Shown: positions 8,250-15,664 of the stretch, one piece after another
Layout of the letters: the number at the start of each line of letters is the position of its first letter
How positions within the stretch are numbered: the first letter of the stretch is position 1
Source: a virus
Reading direction: 5' to 3' (one strand)
DNA: 22,555 bases
Virus record (IMG/VR): IMGVR_UViG_3300035162_003201
Location: 1 to 22,555 of that record
The notes under the pieces: model-generated
Database searches by the model: none
What the model saw: only the letters and a program-made list of their open reading frames with translations
Told to the model about the DNA's origin: nothing
Made by a program: the position numbers and the translations under genes

Positions 8250-9226
8250 ATTCCATTATAATTACGGTCAACAATTTGACCTAATATATTATAGTATATA
8301 ACTTTTTTTACTTCTTCTATTTCTACTTCTTTATTGCAAACTGCAGTATAAAATACTTCATTATTACCATCAAAATCAACTTGCTTTAAACGGTAATAAT
8401 TAATTTTAGCATAAGGAAAGTAATGCATAAAAGAGTATTCTAAAGTTTCATTAGAATTACCTGCTGCTTGTACTGTTTGTAGATTATCCCAATTAAATGC
8501 ATCTGTTGAATGCTCTATAATAAAATAATCATTATCAACTTCTGTAGCTGTTGACCAACTTATTAAAATATTATTATCTATTATATTACAATCAAAACTA
8601 ATAAGTTCTATTGGCAGTGTTAGTGTGCCCTTAATAGTAAGTTGAGGTATATCATAATAATAAACTAAAATTTGTCTAGGACTTCCTCCAACATATGTAT
8701 TAGAAATGTCAACAGGAGTCTGAAATGGTCCACCTTGGTTATACCTCCATGAATTTAAATTAGAACGATACCATATAATAAATGGAGGGTCTGTTACAAG
8801 TCTGAATCTAAATTGTGTAGCTGTATTTGGTATTGTTGTCCTAACAATAGTAGTTGTTTGTACTCCTGTAAGTACTGTATCAGTTACCCAAGCTCCACTA
8901 TTAAAATAATCAAAATACATATAATCCCAATTATTTTCAATAATACCGCTTATAGGGAAATTAATAGTAGCATTCCCATTTATAGTAGTTAAATCATGTA
9001 CTGGACTTGTTGCCGTAATAGTAGATGAATTTAAGTAAGGAGATGAGCCAAGATTAAATGATAAGTAGTTTTCAGCACCACCGTAGTTTTGCGTACCACC
9101 ACCATTGTTAATGGTCCATTCCCCTACTCCTCCAAAGGAGTTAAATTCTTCTATTATTAAATACTGTCCATTAACTATTACAGATAAAAATATAAATAAA
9201 AAAAATATAAAAACATTATTCTTCAT
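8228..9226 (-). CDS. Secreted jelly-roll-like protein with T9SS-type C-terminal region
   Basis: I start it at ATG 9226 (MKNNVFIFFLFIFLSVIVNGQ), an ideal signal peptide with an NG-Q cleavage site; an ATG three codons upstream is possible. The product has 332 residues. After the signal comes a beta-rich region (EEFNSFGGVGEWTINNGGG...) of jelly-roll character. Next is a block typical of Bacteroidota secreted proteins: LPIELISFDC, WSTATEVDNDYFIIEHS, GNSNETLEYSF, YYRLKQVDFDG. The end, YYNILGQIVDRNYNGIIISSY, resembles the type IX secretion sorting domain ('iYNilGq...GiviiY') but stops a few residues short. These domains send proteins to the host cell surface. It overlaps the upstream gene by 11 bases. 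A phage-borne host-like surface protein suggests acquisition from the host and a role in altering the infected cell's surface; that part is inference. Confidence 0.75.
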   Translation of the reverse strand: MKNNVFIFFLFIFLSVIVNGQYLIIEEFNSFGGVGEWTINNGGGTQNYGGAENYLSFNLGSSPYLNSSTITATSPVHDLTTINGNATINFPISGIIENNWDYMYFDYFNSGAWVTDTVLTGVQTTTIVRTTIPNTATQFRFRLVTDPPFIIWYRSNLNSWRYNQGGPFQTPVDISNTYVGGSPRQILVYYYDIPQLTIKGTLTLPIELISFDCNIIDNNILISWSTATEVDNDYFIIEHSTDAFNWDNLQTVQAAGNSNETLEYSFMHYFPYAKINYYRLKQVDFDGNNEVFYTAVCNKEVEIEEVKKVIYYNILGQIVDRNYNGIIISSYK

Positions 9227-9407
9227 AAGGCCCAATTATATATACTTCTACGTTACCAATTACATTATCGTTACTGTAACGATAATTATCGTTACTGTCT
9301 ACAATATTAACCCATTTAGAAGTTAATGCATCTTTTTGTTCTTTAGTTAACTGAAGATCTTCCACCCCATAGGTGTATAATTTTTCCTTTTTCTTAATTG
9401 TTCCCAT
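9216..9407 (-). CDS. Small protein of unknown function containing an internal repeat
   Basis: 63 residues if started at ATG 9407, which overlaps the upstream gene by 61 bases. A GTG at 9365 would give 49 residues (starting at VEDLQLTKEQKDALTSKW) and only a 19-base overlap, and may be the better start. The middle reads DSNDNYRYSNDN, where a 14-base direct repeat and a palindrome sit in the DNA. The end, VIGNVEVYIIGPYEE, looks like beta strands. No family is recognised. It overlaps the secreted-protein gene downstream by 11 bases. Confidence 0.55.
   Translation of the reverse strand: MGTIKKKEKLYTYGVEDLQLTKEQKDALTSKWVNIVDSNDNYRYSNDNVIGNVEVYIIGPYEE
9264..9298. repeat. Direct repeat with interleaved palindromes
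   Basis: ATTATCGTTACTGT occurs at 9264-9277 and 9285-9298 (21-base period, exactly seven codons). Bases 9277-9294 (TAACGATAATTATCGTTA) are a perfect 18-base palindrome. Bases 9264-9273 and 9277-9286 form a 10-base inverted repeat around CTG. The element lies inside a small gene and encodes the SNDN-YRY-SNDN repeat. Either the codon repeat produces it by chance, or it is a protein-binding site or RNA hairpin. Confidence 0.8.
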
Positions 9408-9559
9408 TTTTCTTTTAATTCTTTAGGAGATATAATATGTTTATATTCTTTATTGTAAATTTCAGGATTCTCTATTAAAAGTTCTTCAAAAATTACATCT
9501 CTACACTCACATATTAACGGCATCTCCTCATTATACAATTTTTCTATATCTATACTCAT
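9347..9559 (-). CDS. Small charged protein of unknown function
   Basis: 70 residues from ATG 9559, beginning MSIDIEKLYNEEMPLICECRD and ending TPMGWKIFS. It is mostly helical, with a CEC pair at residues 17-19 and a lysine/arginine-rich C-terminal third (KELKEKWEQLRKRKNY). There is no signal peptide. It starts 14 bases after the stop of the 52-residue gene, after an A-rich leader (AAATAATAA). No family recognised. Confidence 0.6.
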   Translation of the reverse strand: MSIDIEKLYNEEMPLICECRDVIFEELLIENPEIYNKEYKHIISPKELKEKWEQLRKRKNYTPMGWKIFS

Positions 9560-9573
9560 TTATTATTTATCAT

Positions 9574-9732
9574 TTATTTTAATTTTTTACCGTCAGACCT
9601 ATTAATACTAAATTTCTTAGTTTTTCCGTCTTTAGAGATTAATAATTTATTGTTTTTTAAGCCAAATACAACAAGGACTTTGTATAAGTCCCCGTTATAT
9701 TCAACTGATTTATAATTTTTCTTTAGAATCAT
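9574..9732 (-). CDS. 52-residue beta-rich protein
   Basis: Read from ATG 9732 to TAA 9574-9576. The product begins MILKKNYKSVEYNGDLYKVL and ends INRSDGKKLK. Alternating hydrophobic strands and tight turns (YNGD, KDGK, RSDG) suggest a small beta-barrel. It overlaps the end of the 200-residue gene by 23 bases and fills what would otherwise be a 150-base gap. The evidence for translation is the fit into the gene chain and the protein-like composition. No function can be assigned. Confidence 0.6.
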   Translation of the reverse strand: MILKKNYKSVEYNGDLYKVLVVFGLKNNKLLISKDGKTKKFSINRSDGKKLK

Positions 9733-10312
9733 GGTTTTTAGTTGTAAAATCTTGTTGCATTTCTTTAAAAGGATCTTTAACTGCTAAAATATTCTTATAT
9801 ACTTCAGTTTCAAAATTTATTAACCCAGAGGCTTCTAAATCCCTATTAATAGTTATATGACTACTATAAGGTAATCCTTTATTTAACTCTTTTTCAAGTG
9901 TTTCATAAGCAAAGTTTTTTTTATATAAAACTCCGTATATCTGATGTTTCTTTCCTATATCATGGAATTCAGTTATAAGGTTTTTATATGGTAAAGTAAA
10001 CTCTGAAAATTTAGATTTTTTAAAAGTTTCAAAATCATCTTTATACCATTTAGGAACTTTAAGAACCTTCATAGTATGTAATTTGTCTGTATCATAAGAT
10101 CTTTCAAATAATGATGAATGTGATATTTCTTCTTCAAAAGCTAAAAATTTTATACTACCTCTAAATTTATACAATAAAAATATATGAGCATCTAATTCTG
10201 GATAATTTTCGTCCCCAATAAACACATTTATCAGGCCCTCTTTAATATCTATAACTTCGTTAGAAATCATTGGTAAGATATAAGAATAGGATTTTGTTTT
10301 TTTCATAGCCAT
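9710..10312 (-). CDS. Phage protein of unknown function (200 aa)
   Basis: Starts at ATG 10312 (MAMKKTKSYSYILP) or at the ATG two codons later at 10306. It is a soluble alpha/beta protein with strand-like segments (INVFIGDENYPELDAHIFLLYKF) and a helical, acidic C-terminal part. I see no nucleotide-binding loop, metal site or membrane segment and do not recognise the family. A TATATTTG box lies 12 bases upstream, so it may have its own promoter. It lies after the RecE-like nuclease gene with a 29-base gap. Confidence 0.75.
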   Translation of the reverse strand: MAMKKTKSYSYILPMISNEVIDIKEGLINVFIGDENYPELDAHIFLLYKFRGSIKFLAFEEEISHSSLFERSYDTDKLHTMKVLKVPKWYKDDFETFKKSKFSEFTLPYKNLITEFHDIGKKHQIYGVLYKKNFAYETLEKELNKGLPYSSHITINRDLEASGLINFETEVYKNILAVKDPFKEMQQDFTTKNHDSKEKL

Positions 10313-10323
10313 CTCACTTTATC

Positions 10324-10331
10324 CAAATATA
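10324..10331 (-). promoter_or_regulatory. Possible -7 promoter box (TATATTTG)
   Basis: The minus strand reads TATATTTG in the 29-base gap before the 200-residue gene, an exact match to the Bacteroidota -7 consensus TANNTTTG. No TTTG is seen 19-21 bases upstream, so the match is only half complete, and the transcript leader would be very short. Confidence 0.3.
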
Positions 10332-10341
10332 AATAATTATT

Positions 10342-11376
10342 TTAAAATAAATAAACAGACTTCTCAAAAGCCCCTAAAAAAGATATACCATTATTCTCAT
10401 AAATTTCAGAATGATAATCCCATTTATTAGTTGCTCTATGCCATAATAATTTTTCCATAAGTTGTCTATATCCCTTAATTTCATTATTATTAAGATCTCT
10501 GCCACCATTTTCTCCTACAGACAAATCTTCATCTGTAACTCTATATATCATAGGAGGATTTTGATTAGCCATTTCAGCAACAATAAATTCAAAAGGTTCT
10601 ACAGTATAACCAGGATATTTATCCATAGTCCACTGAATAACACCTTCTGTATATAAAGAAGCTTGAATGTAGTACTTCCAATAAACAAAACTAGATTTAA
10701 AATTTAATACAGGTTTTCCTGTAGTTTTTAAATCTTTAGGAGATATAGTTTTAGAATTATGATTAATAACAATAAGGTCTAATAAAGCTTTAGACTCTAT
10801 ATCTACCTCAACTGTATCTACCATAGGATCTGCAACATTCTTTACCGTGAATATTATAGGAACTTGATACATAATCTCTATACCTTCAGGAAGATTAGAT
10901 TTTTCTGTAAAATATTTACCAGTATACTCATTATTCTTAAGAGTATCTACAACAGCTTTAATCTGTGCATATGTCTCATAATCAAGAATGCTCTTACCTG
11001 AAGAAACTTTAATAGCATCATAATAAGGTTGCCCTTCTTTTTCCCATTTAGCATCAGTAACAGTAGTTTTATAACCAGACATTGTCTGAGCCATATCTCT
11101 ATTGTCATTTTCTAGCATAGATTGGACATAAAGCTGCATTTGTTCACTTTTAGGTTTAGTAGCTGTCATTACATAATACTGACTGTGAAAAGCATCTTCC
11201 CCATCAGTAAGTAAACAATCTACAGCACTACCTTTAATCATAGCTAAAGTTTCCTCTTGTTTAGCTTCTTTATAAGCTTTAGGACTATAGTCTAATTTAG
11301 ATAATGAAGAATAATTTACTGCATCATGTGCTCTATATTCTTTTTCAGTCATAGGTTTAATTTTTGTTTTTTGCAT
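10342..11376 (-). CDS. RecE-like PD-(D/E)XK exonuclease
   Basis: 344 residues. The order of motifs fits the phage RecE-like/DUF3799 branch of PD-(D/E)XK nucleases: YSSLSKLDYSP (22-32), IKGSAVDCLL (47-56), then KALLD with D200, the core pair D215-x-K217 in SPKDLKTTG, and a Q-motif helix Q238-ASLY. These enzymes resect DNA ends during recombination. A Sak4-like RecA-fold ATPase and an SSB-like protein lie upstream in the same block and could provide the annealing step. The position of the usual motif-I His is Asp (D53), a variation in this branch that may not matter. It begins 20 bases beyond a hairpin terminator, so it depends on read-through or an unseen promoter. Confidence 0.8.
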   Translation of the reverse strand: MQKTKIKPMTEKEYRAHDAVNYSSLSKLDYSPKAYKEAKQEETLAMIKGSAVDCLLTDGEDAFHSQYYVMTATKPKSEQMQLYVQSMLENDNRDMAQTMSGYKTTVTDAKWEKEGQPYYDAIKVSSGKSILDYETYAQIKAVVDTLKNNEYTGKYFTEKSNLPEGIEIMYQVPIIFTVKNVADPMVDTVEVDIESKALLDLIVINHNSKTISPKDLKTTGKPVLNFKSSFVYWKYYIQASLYTEGVIQWTMDKYPGYTVEPFEFIVAEMANQNPPMIYRVTDEDLSVGENGGRDLNNNEIKGYRQLMEKLLWHRATNKWDYHSEIYENNGISFLGAFEKSVYLF

Positions 11377-11400
11377 TTAAAATTAATTTAATAGTTAATA

Positions 11401-11426
11401 AAAAAGAAGGGGAGATTTCTCTCCCC
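11401..11426 (-). terminator. Hairpin terminator after the 143-residue protein gene
   Basis: The minus strand has GGGGAGA-GAAA-TCTCCCC, a 7-base-pair stem with a stable GNRA-type loop, followed by TTCTTTTT. It begins seven bases after the stop of the upstream gene and ends just before the RecE-like nuclease gene. Confidence 0.85.
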
Positions 11427-11432
11427 AACTTA

Positions 11433-11864
11433 TTAATATTTAGGAGACCATTCTTCAGTAGATGTTAAATCTTCTGTAGACTCCAATATTTCATGCTCTT
11501 TATGTTCGTTAATGTTCGTTAATGTTTCAGGAGAAGCTACTTTCGCAGCCAATTCTTTATCTAAATCTGTATTAGCTAATTCAGATTCTGCAACATGATC
11601 TACTTCACAAACATCTTCAGCTTGTTCATGTTCTTCTTCAGTATCATCAATTAATACAAAAGATACAGCTTTAGTAGAAATAGTTTTTCTACCTTTAAGT
11701 TTATCATGCTTAAATAAAGAGAATATCTCACTTTTTTTAAGATTGTATTTTTCTTGAATACTTTTACCTTCTCCTTGGTAATGTTTGTCATCTTTTGTTC
11801 TAGTATATCCTTCTTGTAAGTCATTAAGGATTCCAGAAATTGTAATTGTAATTGGTTCTTGCAT
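11433..11864 (-). CDS. Basic/acidic two-part protein at the end of the ubiquitin-like cluster
   Basis: 143 residues. The first 70 are basic and look folded: MQEPITITISGILNDLQEGY, then a possible helix-turn-helix (SIQEKYNLKKSEIFSLFKHDKLKGRKT). The rest, from DDTEEEHEQ on, is strongly acidic and probably disordered, ending EEWSPKY. This layout suits a nucleic-acid-binding protein or a flexible adaptor. It starts two bases after the stop of the 303-residue gene and ends at a strong terminator, so it closes the ubiquitin-like unit. Whether it belongs to that pathway (for example as target or adaptor) or to replication cannot be told. No family firmly recognised. Confidence 0.75.
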   Translation of the reverse strand: MQEPITITISGILNDLQEGYTRTKDDKHYQGEGKSIQEKYNLKKSEIFSLFKHDKLKGRKTISTKAVSFVLIDDTEEEHEQAEDVCEVDHVAESELANTDLDKELAAKVASPETLTNINEHKEHEILESTEDLTSTEEWSPKY

Positions 11865-11866
11865 TT

Positions 11867-12778
11867 TTAATTGAGATTATTAAGGTACGTAAAATCGTCA
11901 CCTTCGTTAGTAATAAATTGATTATATAAATTAGACATACATTCCTTATATTCTTTAGGATTATTAGTCTTTGGCATAGTGTAATGATTAAATAAAGATA
12001 AAAAATCTTTCTTAGTCACATCAATAATAGGCATACCTGCGTCAGCACATACAGCTTTTATTTGTTTTCTATATCTAGGTCTGATGTTTTTAAATTCAGT
12101 ATGTGGAATATCAAAATCATCTCTTACCCATAATTGAAGTAATCTAGTATCTATAGGCTCATCTAATATAAAAGAAGCTCTTATAATAGGCATATACTTA
12201 GGTTTAGTTACTATAGCAACTAAAATTTCCATATTACCATTTTCTTTATTCCAACTAGATAATAAATATGGAGAAACAGCATAAGATAATGGATAAGATC
12301 TAGACCTAAACGTAACTTGATTGTTCATCTCTCCTTTCCAAAAATGATCAAACAAATCATCATAATAAGAAGTATCTCCCCAATTATTAGAATGCTCTAT
12401 TATTTTATAATAAAAAGGATCTTTAATATATTTATCAAAATTCTTTTTAACAATATCTAAAGCATCATAATAGTTTTTACTATCTTTAATTATAAGAGAA
12501 TTCCATCTTGAAGCATTTATAATTTGTCTACACATGCTTATTACAGCTTTTTTTACAGGAAAAGAAAGAGATTCATAATGCTTAGCAATATCTTTATATT
12601 TAGGATCAAAACTTATAGCACTAATATTATTATTATCATAAGAAGGCCTATTTATAGCCGTTAAGGGAACAAAGTTCTTCTTATAAGAACCTATATTAAG
12701 ACAATTTTCGTTAACTACAGTTCCTCTACGATAATGTCTCAGGTTTCTATTTTGAATATAAAATTTATTATCTGTCAT
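11867..12778 (-). CDS. Unknown protein translationally coupled to the E1-like enzyme
   Basis: 303 residues. Its ATG overlaps the TGA of the E1-like gene (ATGA), a sign of coupled translation and often of physical partnership. The N-terminus is basic (IQNRNLRHYRRG), the middle is helical and aromatic-rich (SNNWGDTSYYDDLFDHFWKG), and the C-terminal third has HYTMPKTNN and a four-residue acidic stretch. Two cysteines, C86 region (SMCRQI) and AVCADAG near 246, are not in a recognisable context. It has no signal peptide and no motif I know. By position it could be a target-recruiting or accessory factor of the conjugation system. That is inference from gene order only. Confidence 0.75.
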   Translation of the reverse strand: MTDNKFYIQNRNLRHYRRGTVVNENCLNIGSYKKNFVPLTAINRPSYDNNNISAISFDPKYKDIAKHYESLSFPVKKAVISMCRQIINASRWNSLIIKDSKNYYDALDIVKKNFDKYIKDPFYYKIIEHSNNWGDTSYYDDLFDHFWKGEMNNQVTFRSRSYPLSYAVSPYLLSSWNKENGNMEILVAIVTKPKYMPIIRASFILDEPIDTRLLQLWVRDDFDIPHTEFKNIRPRYRKQIKAVCADAGMPIIDVTKKDFLSLFNHYTMPKTNNPKEYKECMSNLYNQFITNEGDDFTYLNNLN

Positions 12779-13455
12779 AATATCACATCTTGAGTTAAAG
12801 TAGGTAATTCAATAGTAGTTTTAAAAGGTACTTCCCTAAATGCGTGCTCTGATATACTGTTAGCTATATAGTTATTAAATGTTGCAACCATATAACCAGC
12901 AGTAATAGCACCACAATGGGATGTAGCTTTCATTGAACAAGGTTGATCTTGGACTTCTGAGTCTTCAAACAATTCTTCTTCATACTTATCTTCATTATCT
13001 TTAGTAACAGATATTATCTGAGCACTCTCAGCTAACATTCTACCATCAATAAAGATTTTTCTATCTTCACATTCCTTCCAACGATTAAACATAGTTTTTC
13101 TAGCAGTCATATTATCAAAAGCAGAAAACATTATAGGCATAGAAAAAGAATCTTTTTCATACCTACCCATACATGTAATACTATTATCACAATATCCTGA
13201 TGATATTGTATTCATAGCAGTTGCTTTATTAACACCTATAAATGATTTAGCATATAATTGACCACCTAAATTAGTTTCATCTATCATATCATCATCATAA
13301 AGATATATATCACATTCTTGCCTTGCTAAGAAGAAAGTTAACCAACTTCCTATACCACCAGCTCCTCCAATTAAAGTTTCTACTCCTGGAGAAAACCAAC
13401 TAGCATCAGAAAATCTGACACTAGTAGGTCTACTTTTTATATCTATAGTTTCCAT
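12775..13455 (-). CDS. E1-like / ThiF-family activating enzyme
   Basis: 226 residues with a clear ThiF/E1 adenylation domain. The glycine loop GGAGGIGSW is at 30-38; YLYDDDMID..NLGGQLY (51-68) matches the ThiF 'D-D-D...N-L..Q' ATP and magnesium segment. FDNMTARK (113-120) matches the 'DN..aR' motif, and IDGRM is at 136-140. C173 and C181 in QPCSMKATSHCG are candidates for the catalytic or zinc cysteines. E1 enzymes adenylate the C-terminus of a ubiquitin-like protein and pass it to cysteine. The protein lacks a C-terminal ubiquitin-fold domain and is a minimal E1. Its ATG overlaps the stop of the JAMM gene (TAATG), and its stop overlaps the start of the 303-residue gene. Confidence 0.87.
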   Translation of the reverse strand: METIDIKSRPTSVRFSDASWFSPGVETLIGGAGGIGSWLTFFLARQECDIYLYDDDMIDETNLGGQLYAKSFIGVNKATAMNTISSGYCDNSITCMGRYEKDSFSMPIMFSAFDNMTARKTMFNRWKECEDRKIFIDGRMLAESAQIISVTKDNEDKYEEELFEDSEVQDQPCSMKATSHCGAITAGYMVATFNNYIANSISEHAFREVPFKTTIELPTLTQDVIL

Positions 13456-14648
13456 TATAATGCTCCAAAAGAATTATTATAACTTTTATAATCCATAGTT
13501 TCTTCTATAGCATCTTCTTGCAATCCTGAAATAAATTCATATAATAAATATTCATTCATACTATTACAATTTCCTAACCATCCTAAAGCTTGTCCAAATA
13601 AAGCACATGCTTTATTAGGATCTTCTAACATAGGTACATATAAAAGATCACCATACATTATATTAATGAAGTATTCTTCCACTTTTTCCATAGTTAATTT
13701 ATTTATATGTTTAGAATAAGCAAAAGCTCCATTCTCTGACATAGATAAAGAAGAGTCTAATTTATAAGTACCTAAACTAATAAGGTCAATCATAAATCTT
13801 ACCATCATCTCTTCAGGAATAGCTTCTATACCTTCAGCATCATTAATACCATCTTGTAAAGTAAGCTGCACATTATTTTTCAAAGGAGAAATATTATGTT
13901 GTTTACGAAACCCCATTGGATTAGATGACTTGTCCCATTGTAAAAGATCATCTCCCCATCCATATTTATTAGTATTATATACTGATTTAGATTTAATTTC
14001 CTTCTTCTTTTGAATTTTATTAATCTCACCTAATATAGTAATGTCCTCCATTGAGTTTTTCTTAGGCATAGCAATATCAAGATCAATAGCATATACTACA
14101 TCCTCTTCTTTATCTACTTTATTATTGTTACAAAGATGAGAAGATAGTTTTATACCTTTAACAGATACAGAACTAGTTCCCCTAACTTCTCTAGTACCCA
14201 TAAAACACAATCTTGCACAATAAGATTTATCAAAGTTTACAATAAGAGATAGATAATAAGCATGATTAGGAGTATTATCCTGTAATTCACTATTATCTGT
14301 ACCACTAAAGTAAGCTTTCATATTATGATGAGTATGAATATGACCTAGTCTCCATTGTTCAGAAAGAGCATTAGGGTACATATCATACATATCCATAATA
14401 TTCTCATCAAATTCATATTCTGTATAAGCACTAGATCCTATATCCATAGGAAATAATCCTTTAACATCTACATCTACATTACTATCAACGTCCCCATTAA
14501 CAGTATATAATAATACTCCAGACCATTCTTTAGGTCCCACAACTGTGTGTAATAAATCTATTTGTTCTTCTATTTGCTTACTTATATTAAGTGTACCTCT
14601 AGTATTAGATATAATAATAGGGTGATCTGTTTTTTTCTTATTTTCCAT
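13455..14648 (-). CDS. JAMM/JAB-domain isopeptidase
   Basis: 397 residues. The N-terminal half carries the complete JAMM zinc-protease signature. E41 lies in GPKEWSGVLLY (compare E..G.L.G), and H105-T-H107, seven residues, S115-G-T-D118 form the canonical HxH-x7-SxxD. JAMM proteins of the Rpn11/AMSH fold remove ubiquitin-like modifiers or process their C-termini. Residues from about 190 on form a second helical domain I do not recognise, perhaps for target binding. Placement between an E2-like candidate and an E1-like gene, with an 11-base overlap upstream and a TAATG overlap downstream, supports a role in a ubiquitin-like cycle rather than in tail assembly. Confidence 0.87.
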   Translation of the reverse strand: MENKKKTDHPIIISNTRGTLNISKQIEEQIDLLHTVVGPKEWSGVLLYTVNGDVDSNVDVDVKGLFPMDIGSSAYTEYEFDENIMDMYDMYPNALSEQWRLGHIHTHHNMKAYFSGTDNSELQDNTPNHAYYLSLIVNFDKSYCARLCFMGTREVRGTSSVSVKGIKLSSHLCNNNKVDKEEDVVYAIDLDIAMPKKNSMEDITILGEINKIQKKKEIKSKSVYNTNKYGWGDDLLQWDKSSNPMGFRKQHNISPLKNNVQLTLQDGINDAEGIEAIPEEMMVRFMIDLISLGTYKLDSSLSMSENGAFAYSKHINKLTMEKVEEYFINIMYGDLLYVPMLEDPNKACALFGQALGWLGNCNSMNEYLLYEFISGLQEDAIEETMDYKSYNNSFGAL

Positions 14649-15627
14649 AATTTTTTATAAAATATAAATTTATTCTATTAGTTAATACTCTAGTCACATA
14701 TTCTGCTACTCTAGATTTAGTTCTCATTATTAAATTATTATCATCTTCTGCTTTTAATCCATCATTATTAATTATTTTAATTATATTTTTTCCTCTAAAT
14801 TTTAATTTAAATATGTTTTGATAGTTATCATTAAGTGTTTTAATAAGACCTAACATAACTTTAGCACTACTATTAGGAGGAACTTCTATTCCAGAAGGTG
14901 TGGTATAAGTCATAGGACCTATTTCATTAGCTGTTAAAATATCTATAACAGTATTGTTTTCAAAAATAAACCTAAGAGAATTATTATCCCATTTACAAGG
15001 TATTTCTATTTTATCAACAATAACTTTTCTAAAAGCTAACTGCATTTCTGACCTACTAATATGTGAAGAATTGCTTACTCTTATTTCAGCCATTCTTTTA
15101 TAAGGACCTCCATCAAGAGATTCCCATCTTACATAAGCATCTAGTTGATATAAAAATAATTCAAATAATATTTGATCAAAATTATCTTCTCTAGTAGCCC
15201 AATCAGCTTTTAAATCAGCCATTTCAGATGTTCCTAAACAAAATGGTTGAAAGTTATCAGTAGAACTAGAAGGTAAATGAGAATGAGAATAACCACTAGA
15301 ATGTTCTTCAAATGTCATTTTTCCTCTATACCCATCTAATCCTAATAATTTAACATGAGAATCAACAATTATATATTTTATTCTAACATATAAATCTTTT
15401 ATAATATGTTTATTATCCTTTTTATTAGATATTTCTATCTCAGGAAATTTTATATAAACTATATAATGGTTCAATAATTCATCGTCTAATTCATTTTGCA
15501 TATCCCAATTACCAGGATAAATAGCTTCTAAAGATTCCCACATTTTTTTAATAGTAGAATTACTTGATGCTAAAGATCCACAAGGGATATAAGAATTAGT
15601 TTTTTGTTCTATTAATATTTCTTCCAT
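14638..15627 (-). CDS. Candidate E2-like (UBC-fold) protein of the ubiquitin-like cluster
   Basis: 329 residues; I do not recognise the family from sequence alone. What suggests an E2-like fold is the run of strands at about 53-98 (NHYIVYIKFPEIEIS, LYVRIKYIIVDSHVKLLGL). A GYSHSHLPSS...FCLGT segment follows, with H115, H117 and C130. In E2 enzymes a conserved HPN precedes the active cysteine by several residues in a similar 'H...G.iCL' layout. A conserved-looking helix-rich part follows (LFLYQLDAYVRWESLDGGPYKRM, about 157-179), then a C-terminal domain with IPCKW and TPSGIEVPPNSS. Its neighbours are the ubiquitin-like gene and the JAMM gene, whose start it overlaps by 11 bases. The E2 assignment rests on order plus this motif and is tentative. 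Confidence 0.6.
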   Translation of the reverse strand: MEEILIEQKTNSYIPCGSLASSNSTIKKMWESLEAIYPGNWDMQNELDDELLNHYIVYIKFPEIEISNKKDNKHIIKDLYVRIKYIIVDSHVKLLGLDGYRGKMTFEEHSSGYSHSHLPSSSTDNFQPFCLGTSEMADLKADWATREDNFDQILFELFLYQLDAYVRWESLDGGPYKRMAEIRVSNSSHISRSEMQLAFRKVIVDKIEIPCKWDNNSLRFIFENNTVIDILTANEIGPMTYTTPSGIEVPPNSSAKVMLGLIKTLNDNYQNIFKLKFRGKNIIKIINNDGLKAEDDNNLIMRTKSRVAEYVTRVLTNRINLYFIKNYGK

Positions 15628-15637
15628 AATTTAAATA

Positions 15638-15660
15638 AAGGGGAGCACAAGGCCCCCCTT
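15638..15660 (-). terminator. Hairpin terminator after the ubiquitin-like gene
   Basis: The minus strand reads AAGGGG, an 11-base loop, then CCCCTT and TATTTAAATT. The T tract is imperfect, so it may be leaky. It lies five bases after the stop of the ubiquitin-like gene and 11 before the next start, so it can cut expression of the conjugation enzymes relative to the modifier. Confidence 0.7.
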
Positions 15661-15664
15661 ATTA

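Noticed and set aside
13455-14648. JAMM gene as a phage tail-assembly (lambda K-like) protein
   Set aside because: There are no tail genes nearby and it lacks an NlpC/P60 part; it is coupled to an E1-like gene instead.
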